This document shows, piece after piece, positions 1 through 8,441 of a stretch of 64,000 nucleotides of DNA. The translations under genes were made by a program, and so were the position numbers. The stretch is from assembly GCF_025290035.1 (NCBI RefSeq), contig NZ_JAMBKT010000001.1, forward strand, positions 181,139 through 245,138. Reading direction: 5' to 3'. The DNA comes from Apilactobacillus sp. GTDB lineage: Bacteria > Bacillota > Bacilli > Lactobacillales > Lactobacillaceae. How positions within the stretch are numbered: the first letter of the stretch is position 1; each line of letters starts with the position of its first letter. The notes beneath the pieces are model-generated. The model was not told where the DNA came from. It saw only the letters and a list, made by a program, of their open reading frames with translations, and searched no databases.

Positions 1-571
1 TGACAAATTCAGATTGTTCCTTAACTGTAAATTGCCATTCTATCACTGAATGCACATATGGTTCATTTGCTTTAATTTTATCAATAACTCTATCAAAAGC
101 TTGTTGAATAAGTCTAACATTGAATTTATGATTGCCATTAAAATCAATCATTTCATCAACGGTTGGTAAAGTTGGATCAACACTATGATACTTTGCACTT
201 TTAGTTTCCATCTGTTTTAAAACTTTAGAAACTTCTTTATATTCTTGATAAATTAACAATTGATTAACTAATTCATCACGTGGATCTTCATAATCATCAT
301 TTTCATCAATCTCATCGTTTCTAGGTAACAATAGCTTAGACTTAATTGCCATTAGATTTGAAGCCATCACAAAATATTCCCCAGCAATATTAACGTTTAG
401 GTTTTCCATTTCAGTTAGATAACCTAGATATTGCTCAGTTATTTTTTCAATCTGAATATCATAGATATCCATTTCTGATTGCTTTATTAAATGTAAAAGT
501 AATTCTAAGGGACCATCAAAATCATCAATATGAATATTAATATTATTTGAATTATTGAATTCTGGTTCCAT
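1..571 (-). CDS. scpA: Segregation and condensation protein A (3'-truncated by window edge)
   Basis: Kleisin subunit of the SMC-ScpA-ScpB condensin-like complex that organises and separates chromosomes. Reading the minus strand from an ATG at 571 gives an uninterrupted frame to the window edge (about 190 residues, C-terminus missing). It starts MEPEFNNSNN and continues with the family's N-terminal block FDGPLELLLHLI, which contacts SMC, then a helical region with IAGEYFVMASNLMAIKS. A Shine-Dalgarno-like GGGAG lies 7 bases upstream. The start overlaps the last 20 bases of the upstream ribT-like gene, so the two are probably translationally coupled. The family call is firm. scpB, the usual next gene, would lie outside the window. 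Confidence 0.93.
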   Translation of the reverse strand, partial: MEPEFNNSNNINIHIDDFDGPLELLLHLIKQSEMDIYDIQIEKITEQYLGYLTEMENLNVNIAGEYFVMASNLMAIKSKLLLPRNDEIDENDDYEDPRDELVNQLLIYQEYKEVSKVLKQMETKSAKYHSVDPTLPTVDEMIDFNGNHKFNVRLIQQAFDRVIDKIKANEPYVHSVIEWQFTVKEQSEFV

Positions 572-920
572 TACGTTTCTCCCACAGTTCACAGATTGAT
601 GTTGTATCCATTGTTCCAACGATTTTTTGATCCATAAATAAATTAGATAAATCATCTAACATGCTGCAACAATTATTCATACTCCAAGAATCAGGAGTCA
701 AAACAATTCTTCTAAGAACTAACATGCTACCTTTATCTTCAACGGCAATTAATCCGGCCCAATTATCATCTTCATTTTTCCATAAATAAATAATGCGGTT
801 GTCATTATCTTCGTACCAATTCATTTCATCTTCTAGATGGTGTCCTTGGTTCATACCGGGTAGTAACGATAACATGTCCATTGCAATTTTTTTATATTCT
901 AGACGATATTTAAGTAGCAT
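552..920 (-). CDS. ribT: RibT-like GNAT-family protein
   Basis: A 122-residue protein resembling RibT, a small GNAT-fold acetyltransferase encoded next to riboflavin genes in Bacillus and between xerD and scpA in many lactobacilli. Visible family traits are the start MLLKYRLEYKKIAMDMLSLL, an acidic segment before a conserved strand (IIYLWKNEDDNWAGLIAVE), and the basic strand VLRRIVLTP. The classical acetyl-CoA loop (Q/RxxGxG/A) is not evident: after LTP comes DSWSMNN rather than a glycine-rich loop, so catalytic activity is doubtful. A strong AGGAGG precedes the ATG at 920. Its 3' end overlaps scpA by 20 bases. Its substrate is unknown. Confidence 0.75.
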   Translation of the reverse strand: MLLKYRLEYKKIAMDMLSLLPGMNQGHHLEDEMNWYEDNDNRIIYLWKNEDDNWAGLIAVEDKGSMLVLRRIVLTPDSWSMNNCCSMLDDLSNLFMDQKIVGTMDTTSICELWEKRNGTRIQ

Positions 921-940
921 ATTAATTCCTCCTAAATTTA

Positions 941-1828
941 TTAGGCATGTGGATGAAATTCATCAAAAGCCTTATTAAGATGTTCATGTGATACATGTGT
1001 ATAGATTTGTGTTGTTGAAATATCAGAATGACCTAAAAGTTCTTGGACAATTCTTAAATCAGCACCATTCTCTAAGATATGTGTAGCAAATGAGTGTCTA
1101 AGAGTATGGGGAGTGACATTCTTTTTGATGCCAGCTAAAGCAACATAGTGTTTTAATTTTTGCCAAATACTTTGTCTACTAATGCCACCACCATGTGCGT
1201 TTAAAAACAAATATTCAGATCTTCTTTTTTTTAGTAATAAAGGACGACTATTTTCCATATATTCGTATATCCACTTAATCGCTTCAGTCCCAATGGGAAT
1301 AATTCTTTCTTTATCACCTTTACCGATTGTTTGAATAATTCCCATTTCCAAATGTAAATTATCCATTTTAAGGTTAACTACTTCACTCACTCGTAACCCG
1401 GTCGCATACATAACTTCTAATATCGTTCTGTCCCTTATTCCATATTTATCACTAACATCTGGCATTGTTAATAATTTATCGACTTCATTAACAGTTAAGA
1501 CATCTGGAAAATGACTAGCGCTTTTAGGCGTATCAACATTAACCATTGGATTTTCCATAATGTAATGATATTTATGCAAATAAGAAAAGAACTTTTTCAT
1601 ACTAGAAACAAAGCGAATTACAGAATTTCTGGCTTTGCCCTCGTCCTTCATTTGCTTCATGTATTCTAGAATAGTTTTAGAATCCACTTGCTTAAATGAA
1701 TCGACTTGTATATCTCTCAAGAAATTAACAAATCCCACAATATCTTGACGGTAACTTTTAATTGTATTGTCAGATAAACCTCTTTCGATCACAAGGTAGT
1801 GTAGATAATCTTTAACTTGTTCGTCCAT
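941..1828 (-). CDS. xerD: Site-specific tyrosine recombinase XerD
   Basis: Tyrosine recombinase that, with XerC, resolves chromosome dimers at dif. The 295-residue length is normal. The N-terminal SAM-like core-binding domain covers about residues 1-90 and the catalytic domain about 108-285. The catalytic set is complete: R146 (in GLRVSEV), K170 (GKGDKER), H241 and R244 (HTLRH), H267 (LLGHSD) and nucleophile Y276 (QIYTHV). XerD rather than XerC or a phage integrase is preferred because of the neighbours (cvfB and pyk upstream, ribT and scpA downstream), the usual lactobacillar xerD context. It is followed after 20 bases by the ribT-like gene and is probably co-transcribed with it. Confidence 0.93.
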   Translation of the reverse strand: MDEQVKDYLHYLVIERGLSDNTIKSYRQDIVGFVNFLRDIQVDSFKQVDSKTILEYMKQMKDEGKARNSVIRFVSSMKKFFSYLHKYHYIMENPMVNVDTPKSASHFPDVLTVNEVDKLLTMPDVSDKYGIRDRTILEVMYATGLRVSEVVNLKMDNLHLEMGIIQTIGKGDKERIIPIGTEAIKWIYEYMENSRPLLLKKRRSEYLFLNAHGGGISRQSIWQKLKHYVALAGIKKNVTPHTLRHSFATHILENGADLRIVQELLGHSDISTTQIYTHVSHEHLNKAFDEFHPHA

Positions 1829-1842
1829 TTAATTCACCAAAC

Positions 1843-2727
1843 TTACTCTAGTTCTGTTTCATTACCTTTTTCAGTTAACTTCATTTGACCATCGGTTTGC
1901 TCGATTAATCTATTCTTTAATAAATTACCAACGGCTCTTTTAAATTGACCCTTACTAATTCCAAAGAACTCTTTAATTGATTCTGGTGTGCTCTTATCTG
2001 TATATGGAATTGAACCAGATTCAGATTTCTTTAAAACTGTAAAAATCATTTGAGAGTCATCGCTAATCGCTTCATATCCACGTGGTTTCATTGATAAATT
2101 AAGTGTTTTGTCCCTTAAAATTCCAATTACTCTTACATCAACATGTTGACCTAATCTTGGTTCTAATTCACGTTCACTAGGATGAATAAATCCAATTCGA
2201 TAGTCATCAGTAATAACTCTAGTTCCAGCTAATTTAAGACGATAAGTAGTCGCCTTTAAATTACGGTTTTTCATTTTTTCATTGGCAGGAACTGACAAAC
2301 TTTGGAAAATTTCTTCGTCCGCTAACTCTCCCCAAATACGACCTTTTTTATCAATTTTCAAAGCAATCATTAATCGATCACCATGTTGAGGCCATAACTT
2401 TGTTAGTTCAGGTAAATCATCGATAGATACCGCGATATCTTTGTTTGGTAAACCAATGTCGACAAAAACACCTAGTCCAAATTTGCTTTGGACTACAGTA
2501 CCAAAACCGTAGTGATCTACTTGAACATCCGGAATATTTCTAGTAATTTGCATTTTATGGTCTTCGTTTTCATAGGTAAATCCCTTGAAATTACTTCCAA
2601 TTTTTAAAGGTTTTTCAATTTCTGATTTATCTAATGAAAAAGTTGTACCTTCAATTTGTACAAAATAACTCTTATCATTTTCATCTGTCACTTTTCCGGA
2701 GACAACTCGGCCTAAATATTCGTTCAT
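1843..2727 (-). CDS. cvfB: CvfB-type S1 RNA-binding protein
   Basis: A 294-residue protein of the CvfB (conserved virulence factor B, YitL) family, RNA-binding regulators with tandem S1-like domains and a winged-helix tail. The N-terminal S1-like part begins MNEYLGRVVSGKV. A second S1-like unit follows at FGLGVFVDIGLPNKD, and a third near DYRIGFIHPSE. The C-terminus SIKEFFGISKGQFKRAVGNL reads as the winged helix. It lies 15 bases upstream of xerD on the same strand. A plausible promoter upstream is TCGAAA and TAGAAT with a 17-base spacer (about 2763-2791), overlapping the pyk terminator. The RNA target in this organism is unknown. Confidence 0.88.
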   Translation of the reverse strand: MNEYLGRVVSGKVTDENDKSYFVQIEGTTFSLDKSEIEKPLKIGSNFKGFTYENEDHKMQITRNIPDVQVDHYGFGTVVQSKFGLGVFVDIGLPNKDIAVSIDDLPELTKLWPQHGDRLMIALKIDKKGRIWGELADEEIFQSLSVPANEKMKNRNLKATTYRLKLAGTRVITDDYRIGFIHPSERELEPRLGQHVDVRVIGILRDKTLNLSMKPRGYEAISDDSQMIFTVLKKSESGSIPYTDKSTPESIKEFFGISKGQFKRAVGNLLKNRLIEQTDGQMKLTEKGNETELE

Positions 2728-2786
2728 TAATATTCCTCATTTCGAATCTGTATACCTTAATTCTACACTACTTTACATAATATTTC

Positions 2787-2823
2787 GATAAAAAAAGAGG
2801 ATGCATTAAATGCATCCTCTTTA
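2787..2823 (-). terminator. Rho-independent terminator of pyk
   Basis: An inverted repeat (AAAGAGGATGCATT and its complement, loop of about one base) starts 12 bases after the pyk stop and is followed on the minus strand by a run of seven T. It separates pyk from cvfB. Confidence 0.9.
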
Positions 2824-2833
2824 AAACTATTTA

Positions 2834-4594
2834 TTATAGTGAGTTAGCGGCACCACTGTAAACAATACCTCTACGTGAATCAACTGTAATAGTTTGACCA
2901 TCAGAGATGTTTTCAGTAGCTCCCTTAGCACCAACAATAACAGGAATTCCTAATGAAATACCTAGAACTGCAGCGTGTGAAGTCATTCCACCATCTTCTA
3001 CAATAACAGCACTTGCCTTCTTAATAGCTGGCAAGAAGTCTTTGTTGGTATTCTTTGCTACCAACACGCCACCGTCAACAGCTTTGCTGTTTGCGTCGGC
3101 AGCGTTACTTGCTAAAAAAGCCTTACCGATAACAGTCTTGTCACCAACACCTTGGCCTTGAGCAAGTTCTGAACCAATTAATTTAACGCTCATTACGTTA
3201 GTAGTACCTTTTTCGCCAACAGGTAAACCTGCAACTACAAGGATTAAGTCGCCTTCTTTAGCTAGGCCAGTTTCAACAGCTTTCTTAGCTGCGAAATCAA
3301 ACATGCCATCACTGTTTTCAGGCTTGTCTACAACGATTGGGTGAACACCCCAGTTAACCATTAAACCACGACGTACGCGATCATCGAAAGTTAAAGCTAA
3401 GATGTCAGCATTTGGATGGTATTTTGAAATCATACGAGCTGAGTAACCAGTTGAAGTAGTAGTTACAACAGTCTTAATGTCAAGATCTCTAACCATGTCA
3501 GCAACTTGCTTACCGAATGCTTCAGTAACGTCACCGTTCTTGAATTCAGGACGTGGGTCACCGTATTCATCGTAGTGGCTTTCTGCCATTTCATCAAGCT
3601 TAGCCATAGTAGCAACAGCTTCAGCAGGGTAGTCACCGTTAGCACTTTCACCTGAAAGCATAGTAGCGTCAGTACCGCTTAATACAGCGTATTCAACGTC
3701 TGATGCTTCAGCACGTGTAGGACGTGGGTTTTCTTGCATTGAGTCCAACATTTGAGTTGCAGTAATAACAGGTTTACCCATTTCGTTACATCTGTGGATT
3801 AAGTGTTTTTGAACGATTGGAACATTTTCTGCTGGAATTTCAACAGCCATGTCACCACGAGCAATCATTAAACCATCAGAAACCTTCATAATTTCTTCGA
3901 AGTTGTCGATACCTTCTTGTGATTCAATCTTAGGGAAGATTTGAACGTCTTCTTTGTGTTCGTCTTCAAGTAATTTACGGATGTCTAAAACATCTTCTGG
4001 TTTTCTTACAAATGAAGCGGCAATAAAGTTAATGTGCATTTCTGAAAGACCGAAACGAATATCGCTTGAATCTTTTTCAGTGATACCTGGTAAGTTAATT
4101 GATACACCAGGAGCAGTAACAGTCTTACGTGAACCTAAAACAGCATTGTTTTGGGCAGTAACAACTAGTTCTTTGTTTTCTTGGTCAATTTCATCAATAA
4201 CTGAGTCTAGGATACCATCATCATATAAGATGTGGCCACCAACATGAACATCAGCTAATAGGCCTGGGTAAGTAACGGCGATTTTTTCTTTAGTACCTTC
4301 TAAAGTATCGTCCATTGAAATTCTAAACTGGTCACCAGTGTGGAATTCAATCTTACCTTCTTTTTGCTTAGTAGTACGGATTTCAGCACCCTTAGTATCA
4401 AGCATAAGACCAACTGTCTTACCGGTTCTCTTTTCAGCTTCATGAACTTTGTTCAAACGATCAAAGTGTTCTTCATGGTCACCGTGTGAGAAGTTAAATC
4501 TGAAAACATTAGCGCCTGATTCGATTAAGTTAACAATAATGTCAACATCAGTACTTGCAGGTCCTAATGTACTTACGATTTTTGTTTTCTTCAT
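2834..4594 (-). CDS. pyk: Pyruvate kinase with C-terminal phosphohistidine domain
   Basis: Catalyses phosphoenolpyruvate + ADP to pyruvate + ATP, the last glycolytic or phosphoketolase-pathway step, in the cytosol. The 586 residues exceed the 470-480 of the minimal enzyme because of the extra PEP-utiliser mobile domain found in Bacillus and lactobacillar enzymes. Visible motifs: KIVSTLGPAS at the N-terminus, NFSHG, the active-site signature IFPKIESQEG, ARGDMAVEIP, the TATQMLDSM block, and at about 532-555 the swivelling domain motif GGMTSHA with H540. The gene directly follows dnaE; the pfkA usual at this point in homofermentative lactobacilli is absent. A Shine-Dalgarno AAGGAG lies 12 bases before the ATG. 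Confidence 0.98.
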   Translation of the reverse strand: MKKTKIVSTLGPASTDVDIIVNLIESGANVFRFNFSHGDHEEHFDRLNKVHEAEKRTGKTVGLMLDTKGAEIRTTKQKEGKIEFHTGDQFRISMDDTLEGTKEKIAVTYPGLLADVHVGGHILYDDGILDSVIDEIDQENKELVVTAQNNAVLGSRKTVTAPGVSINLPGITEKDSSDIRFGLSEMHINFIAASFVRKPEDVLDIRKLLEDEHKEDVQIFPKIESQEGIDNFEEIMKVSDGLMIARGDMAVEIPAENVPIVQKHLIHRCNEMGKPVITATQMLDSMQENPRPTRAEASDVEYAVLSGTDATMLSGESANGDYPAEAVATMAKLDEMAESHYDEYGDPRPEFKNGDVTEAFGKQVADMVRDLDIKTVVTTTSTGYSARMISKYHPNADILALTFDDRVRRGLMVNWGVHPIVVDKPENSDGMFDFAAKKAVETGLAKEGDLILVVAGLPVGEKGTTNVMSVKLIGSELAQGQGVGDKTVIGKAFLASNAADANSKAVDGGVLVAKNTNKDFLPAIKKASAVIVEDGGMTSHAAVLGISLGIPVIVGAKGATENISDGQTITVDSRRGIVYSGAANSL

Positions 4595-4664
4595 AAGTAA
4601 AAATCTCTCCTTTTATTTTGTATGGTAAATCATTATTTTGATGTTCCATACATAACTAGGTTTC

Positions 4665-4676
4665 ACACTATAGTGT
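4665..4676. promoter_or_regulatory. Perfect 12-bp palindrome in the pyk promoter region
   Basis: ACACTATAGTGT, a perfect dyad, lies 71-82 bases upstream of the pyk ATG. The TATAGT inside it could be the pyk -10 element, so a protein bound here would compete with RNA polymerase. No regulator can be assigned, and chance cannot be excluded for a 12-base dyad in AT-rich DNA. Confidence 0.4.
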
Positions 4677-4731
4677 ATCACTTTTTAAAATTTATGTCTT
4701 TTATTTTTATAGTTTTTTTCACAATAAAAAA

Positions 4732-7700
4732 TTATTTATATACTACATTACCATTACCTAACAATTGAATAAGTTTACCGTATAATTCTTTGCTACTATC
4801 CATACTGTATTTACTTGCTAATTCTTTTTTAGAATTATTAGTTGAATTATAAATAACAACTTTATTCTCACCATGGTTAGTCTTCATTAGTTCATACAAC
4901 TTGATTGATGTTTCTTTATCGTTATGAGCTGCATCAATCTTTAGGTACCATTTTTTTAATTGTCTTTTCTTATTAAAAGCGCTTTTGACGTTTGCAGCTG
5001 GCAGAATTTGATTAGCAATTACTTGGACTTCATTATTTCTAAAATCCGTTTTACCGGTAACTAACAAAACGATTCCTCGTTTAAGTAAATTAGCAAATTT
5101 CTTAAATGTTGAAGGGAAAACTGTGACACTGATGTTTCCCACTATATCGGTTCCGTTAATAAAGGCCATCTGTTCGCCCTTTTTGGTTTTTATTTCCTTA
5201 ACGTTTTCAACATATACCAATGTATTTATATTTTCATCCTTGCTGATCATTTGATCAGAAGTAGTGATTTTCATTTCTTGTTTTAAAACGTCATAATCTT
5301 CAACCGGATGTCCAGAAAGATAAACCCCTGTGTATTCCATTTCCAAGCTTAACTTCTCTTGTAGGGTCATATCATCACGACGCTTTATTTTCGGTTTTAA
5401 TGTACTAAATAATTCCTGCGAGGCTCCACTTAAATTAATCGATGATATAAATTCTTCAATTGAATCTGCTAGTTCAGCTCGGTTATATCCAAATTCATCA
5501 AAAGCACCCACAAAAGTAAGTGATTTTAACAAATCAACATCACGGAACTTTTTAGGCATTCTATATATGAATTCTTCTAGCCCCTTATATTCACCATTAA
5601 GATTACGTTCTTCAATAATCGCTTGGATAAAATCTTTTCTTAGTCCTTTAACAGCAGCTAAGCCAAATAAAATCCTTCCATCCCTTTCAGTAAAATAAGT
5701 CTCAGACTTATTAATATTAGGATGTTCTATTACAATGTTTCTTTTTTTAGCTTCAACGACATATGTGTTCGTTTTGTCATTATTATTTAACACTGAATTT
5801 AAGATTGCTACAAAGAATTGCAAACTGTAATTAGTTTTTAAATATGCTAATTCAAATGCCATCTTACTGTATGCCACCGCATGAGATTTATTGAAACCAT
5901 ATCCTGCAAACTTTTCAATATAATCAAATATTTGAACAGCTAATGCCTCACTATAGCCCTTATTAATCGCTCCAGATACAAATTTGTTCTTTAATGCATC
6001 CATTGTGCTCTGTTTTTTCTTACTCATTGCACGTCTTAAATTATCAGCTTCTCCTAGTGTAAAGCCACCCATTACGGAAGCGACTTGCATAACTTGTTCT
6101 TGATAAACGATGATTCCATAAGTTGGCAACAAGATTGAATCTAGATTAGGATCGAATCTATCAACAGGTTCTTTTCCTTCTTTTCTGCGAATAAATGAAT
6201 CAATATTTTGCATTGGGCCTGGACGATATAATGCGTTTACAGCTGAAATTTGTCCAAAGTTGTCAGGATGCATTGCCTTTAGCACTCGTTTTATTCCGTT
6301 GGATTCAAATTGGAAAACCCCATTTGTATCTCCGTCTTGGAATAACTTTAAAGTTTTGGCATCTGATAAATCAATTTTTTCAATATCAAAATCTGCATCC
6401 ACATTTTGACGAACTAACGCTACAACTTCTGCTAATATTGATAGGTTTCTTAATCCCAAGAAATCCATTTTAAGCAAACCGATTTGTTCAACATAGTCTT
6501 TCGAATATTGTGTCAATAATAGCGCTTCATTCCCACTCTTTAATGGTGATGTTTCGACTATTGGTGTATCACTTAAGATAACTCCAGCGGCATGTGTTCC
6601 GCTATGTCTAGGTCTTCCTTCCAATTTAATAGCGGTATCAAACATCAACTTATTCAATGGATTGTCGTTAACTAAATTTTGTAGTCTTTTAGATTCTTTA
6701 TAAGCGTTGGTTAATTTTATTCTTAATTGATTACTAGGAATGGCTCGACTCCAGTCACTTTGTTGCACTCGACTTAAGCCAAAAGTTCGTCCAATATCTC
6801 GAATAACTTGTTTAGCAGACATCGTATCGAACGTCACAATTTGACTAACATGTTCATCACCATATTTATCATGAACATAATTCAAAATGACATCCCTCTT
6901 ATTATCCGGAATATCTAAATCAATATCCGGCATTTGGCGACGTTCTTCATTCAAAAATCGTTCAAACAACAAATCATATTGGATAGGATCAACATCTGTT
7001 ATAAATAAACAAAATGATACTAATGAACCTGCCGCAGAACCTCTCCCAGGTCCTGTCATAATATTTTGAGAATGAGCATAGTTAATCACATCCCACACAA
7101 TTAAAAAGTAATCGTTAAAGCCCATTTTATCAATTACTGATAATTCATATCCCAGCCTATCAATGTATGTTTGCCAATTATTTTTGTCTATTTTTAATTT
7201 TGCGACCCTTTGTCGTAATCCTTGCACACAAAGTTTCTTTAAAAATTCCTTTGAAGATAATCCTAAATCATTCACATAATGTGGTAAGACCGGTTGCTTT
7301 TTATCAATGACAACATCTGTACTATCAGCTATTTTTTGATTATTTAGCAATGAATCTTCTAATCCAGCATCTATGTAACGCTTGATCACTTCATAACGAT
7401 GGTCTAGCCATTTGTTAGTCTTTTCATGACTAGCATTTAGTGGATTCGGAAATTTTTCGTTTTGGTCAATCTTTTTCATAACTTGTAACGCAAAATAATC
7501 ATCCTGATTAATCAGTTGTACTTTAGAAGAAGCGACTAATTGAATATTCATGGATTGATTGATATTAGTTAAGTAGTTTCTATATTCAACGTTGTTGATA
7601 TTATCTTCACTTAATCCCATAAATATCGCTTGATCATCTTTATGATCAGCTATTTTTTGAATAGTTTCTTCTAATGTTTGTAAATCTCCGTTATTAAACA

Positions 7701-8100
7701 AATCTATCCATTCACCATAATCAGGGATGATTACAATATTATGGGCTAAGTATGAGTAAAGATTGTCTAATTCAATTTTTTCAGATTCACTTGTCATTAT
7801 CAAAGTTGATAATTTCATCAAGTTTTTATATCCGTCGTTATCTCTAGCGATCAATACCAATTGATTTCTACTGTCATTAGTTGTGATAGCTGCTAAATCA
7901 ATCGTTAGTCCGATGATGGGATGAATATCTTCTTTTATACATGCGTCATAAAACTCAATAGCACCATACATATTATTTTCATCAGTTAAGGCTAGTGACT
8001 TGTATCCTCTTTTTTTTGCTGTTGAAATTAATTCATCTATTGAAATCGTACTATTCAATAAACTGTATGAACTCATTAAGTTAAGTGGTGTATAATCCAT
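4732..8100 (-). CDS. dnaE: DNA polymerase III subunit alpha, DnaE type
   Basis: Replicative C-family polymerase that in Firmicutes extends primers before handing over to PolC. From the ATG at 8100 it has 1122 residues, normal for the short Firmicute DnaE. Order: PHP-like domain (about 1-200), palm with GPGRGSAAGSL and the catalytic PDIDLDIPD, YGIIVYQEQVMQ, thumb and fingers to KFAGYGFNKSHAVAYS, HhH region and OB fold (NTLVYVENVKEI). The N-terminal PHP motif normally containing HxH reads LNLMSSYSLL, so metal-binding histidines are lost. A longer frame from 8142 exists, but the -10 element TATAAT at 8125-8130 lies inside that extension and AGGAAAGG precedes the ATG at 8100. Confidence 0.97.
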   Translation of the reverse strand: MDYTPLNLMSSYSLLNSTISIDELISTAKKRGYKSLALTDENNMYGAIEFYDACIKEDIHPIIGLTIDLAAITTNDSRNQLVLIARDNDGYKNLMKLSTLIMTSESEKIELDNLYSYLAHNIVIIPDYGEWIDLFNNGDLQTLEETIQKIADHKDDQAIFMGLSEDNINNVEYRNYLTNINQSMNIQLVASSKVQLINQDDYFALQVMKKIDQNEKFPNPLNASHEKTNKWLDHRYEVIKRYIDAGLEDSLLNNQKIADSTDVVIDKKQPVLPHYVNDLGLSSKEFLKKLCVQGLRQRVAKLKIDKNNWQTYIDRLGYELSVIDKMGFNDYFLIVWDVINYAHSQNIMTGPGRGSAAGSLVSFCLFITDVDPIQYDLLFERFLNEERRQMPDIDLDIPDNKRDVILNYVHDKYGDEHVSQIVTFDTMSAKQVIRDIGRTFGLSRVQQSDWSRAIPSNQLRIKLTNAYKESKRLQNLVNDNPLNKLMFDTAIKLEGRPRHSGTHAAGVILSDTPIVETSPLKSGNEALLLTQYSKDYVEQIGLLKMDFLGLRNLSILAEVVALVRQNVDADFDIEKIDLSDAKTLKLFQDGDTNGVFQFESNGIKRVLKAMHPDNFGQISAVNALYRPGPMQNIDSFIRRKEGKEPVDRFDPNLDSILLPTYGIIVYQEQVMQVASVMGGFTLGEADNLRRAMSKKKQSTMDALKNKFVSGAINKGYSEALAVQIFDYIEKFAGYGFNKSHAVAYSKMAFELAYLKTNYSLQFFVAILNSVLNNNDKTNTYVVEAKKRNIVIEHPNINKSETYFTERDGRILFGLAAVKGLRKDFIQAIIEERNLNGEYKGLEEFIYRMPKKFRDVDLLKSLTFVGAFDEFGYNRAELADSIEEFISSINLSGASQELFSTLKPKIKRRDDMTLQEKLSLEMEYTGVYLSGHPVEDYDVLKQEMKITTSDQMISKDENINTLVYVENVKEIKTKKGEQMAFINGTDIVGNISVTVFPSTFKKFANLLKRGIVLLVTGKTDFRNNEVQVIANQILPAANVKSAFNKKRQLKKWYLKIDAAHNDKETSIKLYELMKTNHGENKVVIYNSTNNSKKELASKYSMDSSKELYGKLIQLLGNGNVVYK

Positions 8101-8124
8101 TAAATCATCCCTTTCCTTAAACCA

Positions 8125-8130
8125 ATTATA
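8125..8130 (-). promoter_or_regulatory. Extended -10 promoter element of dnaE
   Basis: On the minus strand TGTTATAAT gives an extended -10 (TGnTATAAT) 25-30 bases before the dnaE ATG at 8100. No good -35 is visible, which is usual for extended -10 promoters. Its position also argues against the upstream alternative start. Confidence 0.6.
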
Positions 8131-8186
8131 ACAAAAATACATATGAACTGAATTATTTATAACTGTTTTTTCAATCTTAACTGTGG

Positions 8187-8192
8187 TAAAAT
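8187..8192 (+). promoter_or_regulatory. Extended -10 promoter element of the DUF2929-like gene
   Basis: TGGTAAAAT is an extended -10, divergent from the dnaE promoter about 60 bases away. Transcription would begin near 8199, leaving a short leader with AGGTGG at 8207-8212. Confidence 0.55.
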
Positions 8193-8217
8193 TTCTATGA
8201 AATGTGAGGTGGATATG

Positions 8218-8406
8218 ATGAAATTCATTATTTCAAATCTATTGGTGATCTTTTGGGCATTTATTTTCGGTGAAATCATCGGATACATTGCTAGCCAATT
8301 AACTCAGCTAACATATAACACAACTGAAATTGGTATCGTTTCTGCAGTGGTTGTTGTAATTACAGTCAACTGTGTATCACTAATTTCAAAACATTCAGTT
8401 AAATAA
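8218..8406 (+). CDS. Small membrane protein, DUF2929 (YjzD-like)
   Basis: A 62-residue protein with two hydrophobic segments (about residues 4-25 and 36-55), separated by a short polar stretch with QLTQLTYNTTEIG. It matches my memory of the DUF2929 family encoded divergently from dnaE in lactobacilli; the function is unknown. Start choice: in-frame ATGs exist at 8197, 8215 and 8218. AGGTGG at 8207-8212 sits 5 bases before the 8218 ATG, and the 8197 ATG lies at or before the predicted transcription start, so 8218 is preferred. It is one of only three plus-strand genes here. Confidence 0.75.
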   Translation: MKFIISNLLVIFWAFIFGEIIGYIASQLTQLTYNTTEIGIVSAVVVVITVNCVSLISKHSVK

Positions 8407-8407
8407 C

Positions 8408-8438
8408 AAAAGCTCAAGTAAATTACTTGAGCTTTTTT
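8408..8438. terminator. Bidirectional terminator between the DUF2929-like gene and clpB
   Basis: A 14-base perfect inverted repeat (AAAAGCTCAAGTAA and its complement) flanked by A and T runs, placed two bases after the plus-strand stop and four bases from the convergent clpB stop. It can end transcripts from both sides. Confidence 0.88.
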
Positions 8439-8441
8439 ATT

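Noticed and set aside
8101..8142. An extended N-terminus for dnaE (start at 8142)
   Set aside because: The extension contains the TATAAT promoter box and the ribosome-binding site for the ATG at 8100.
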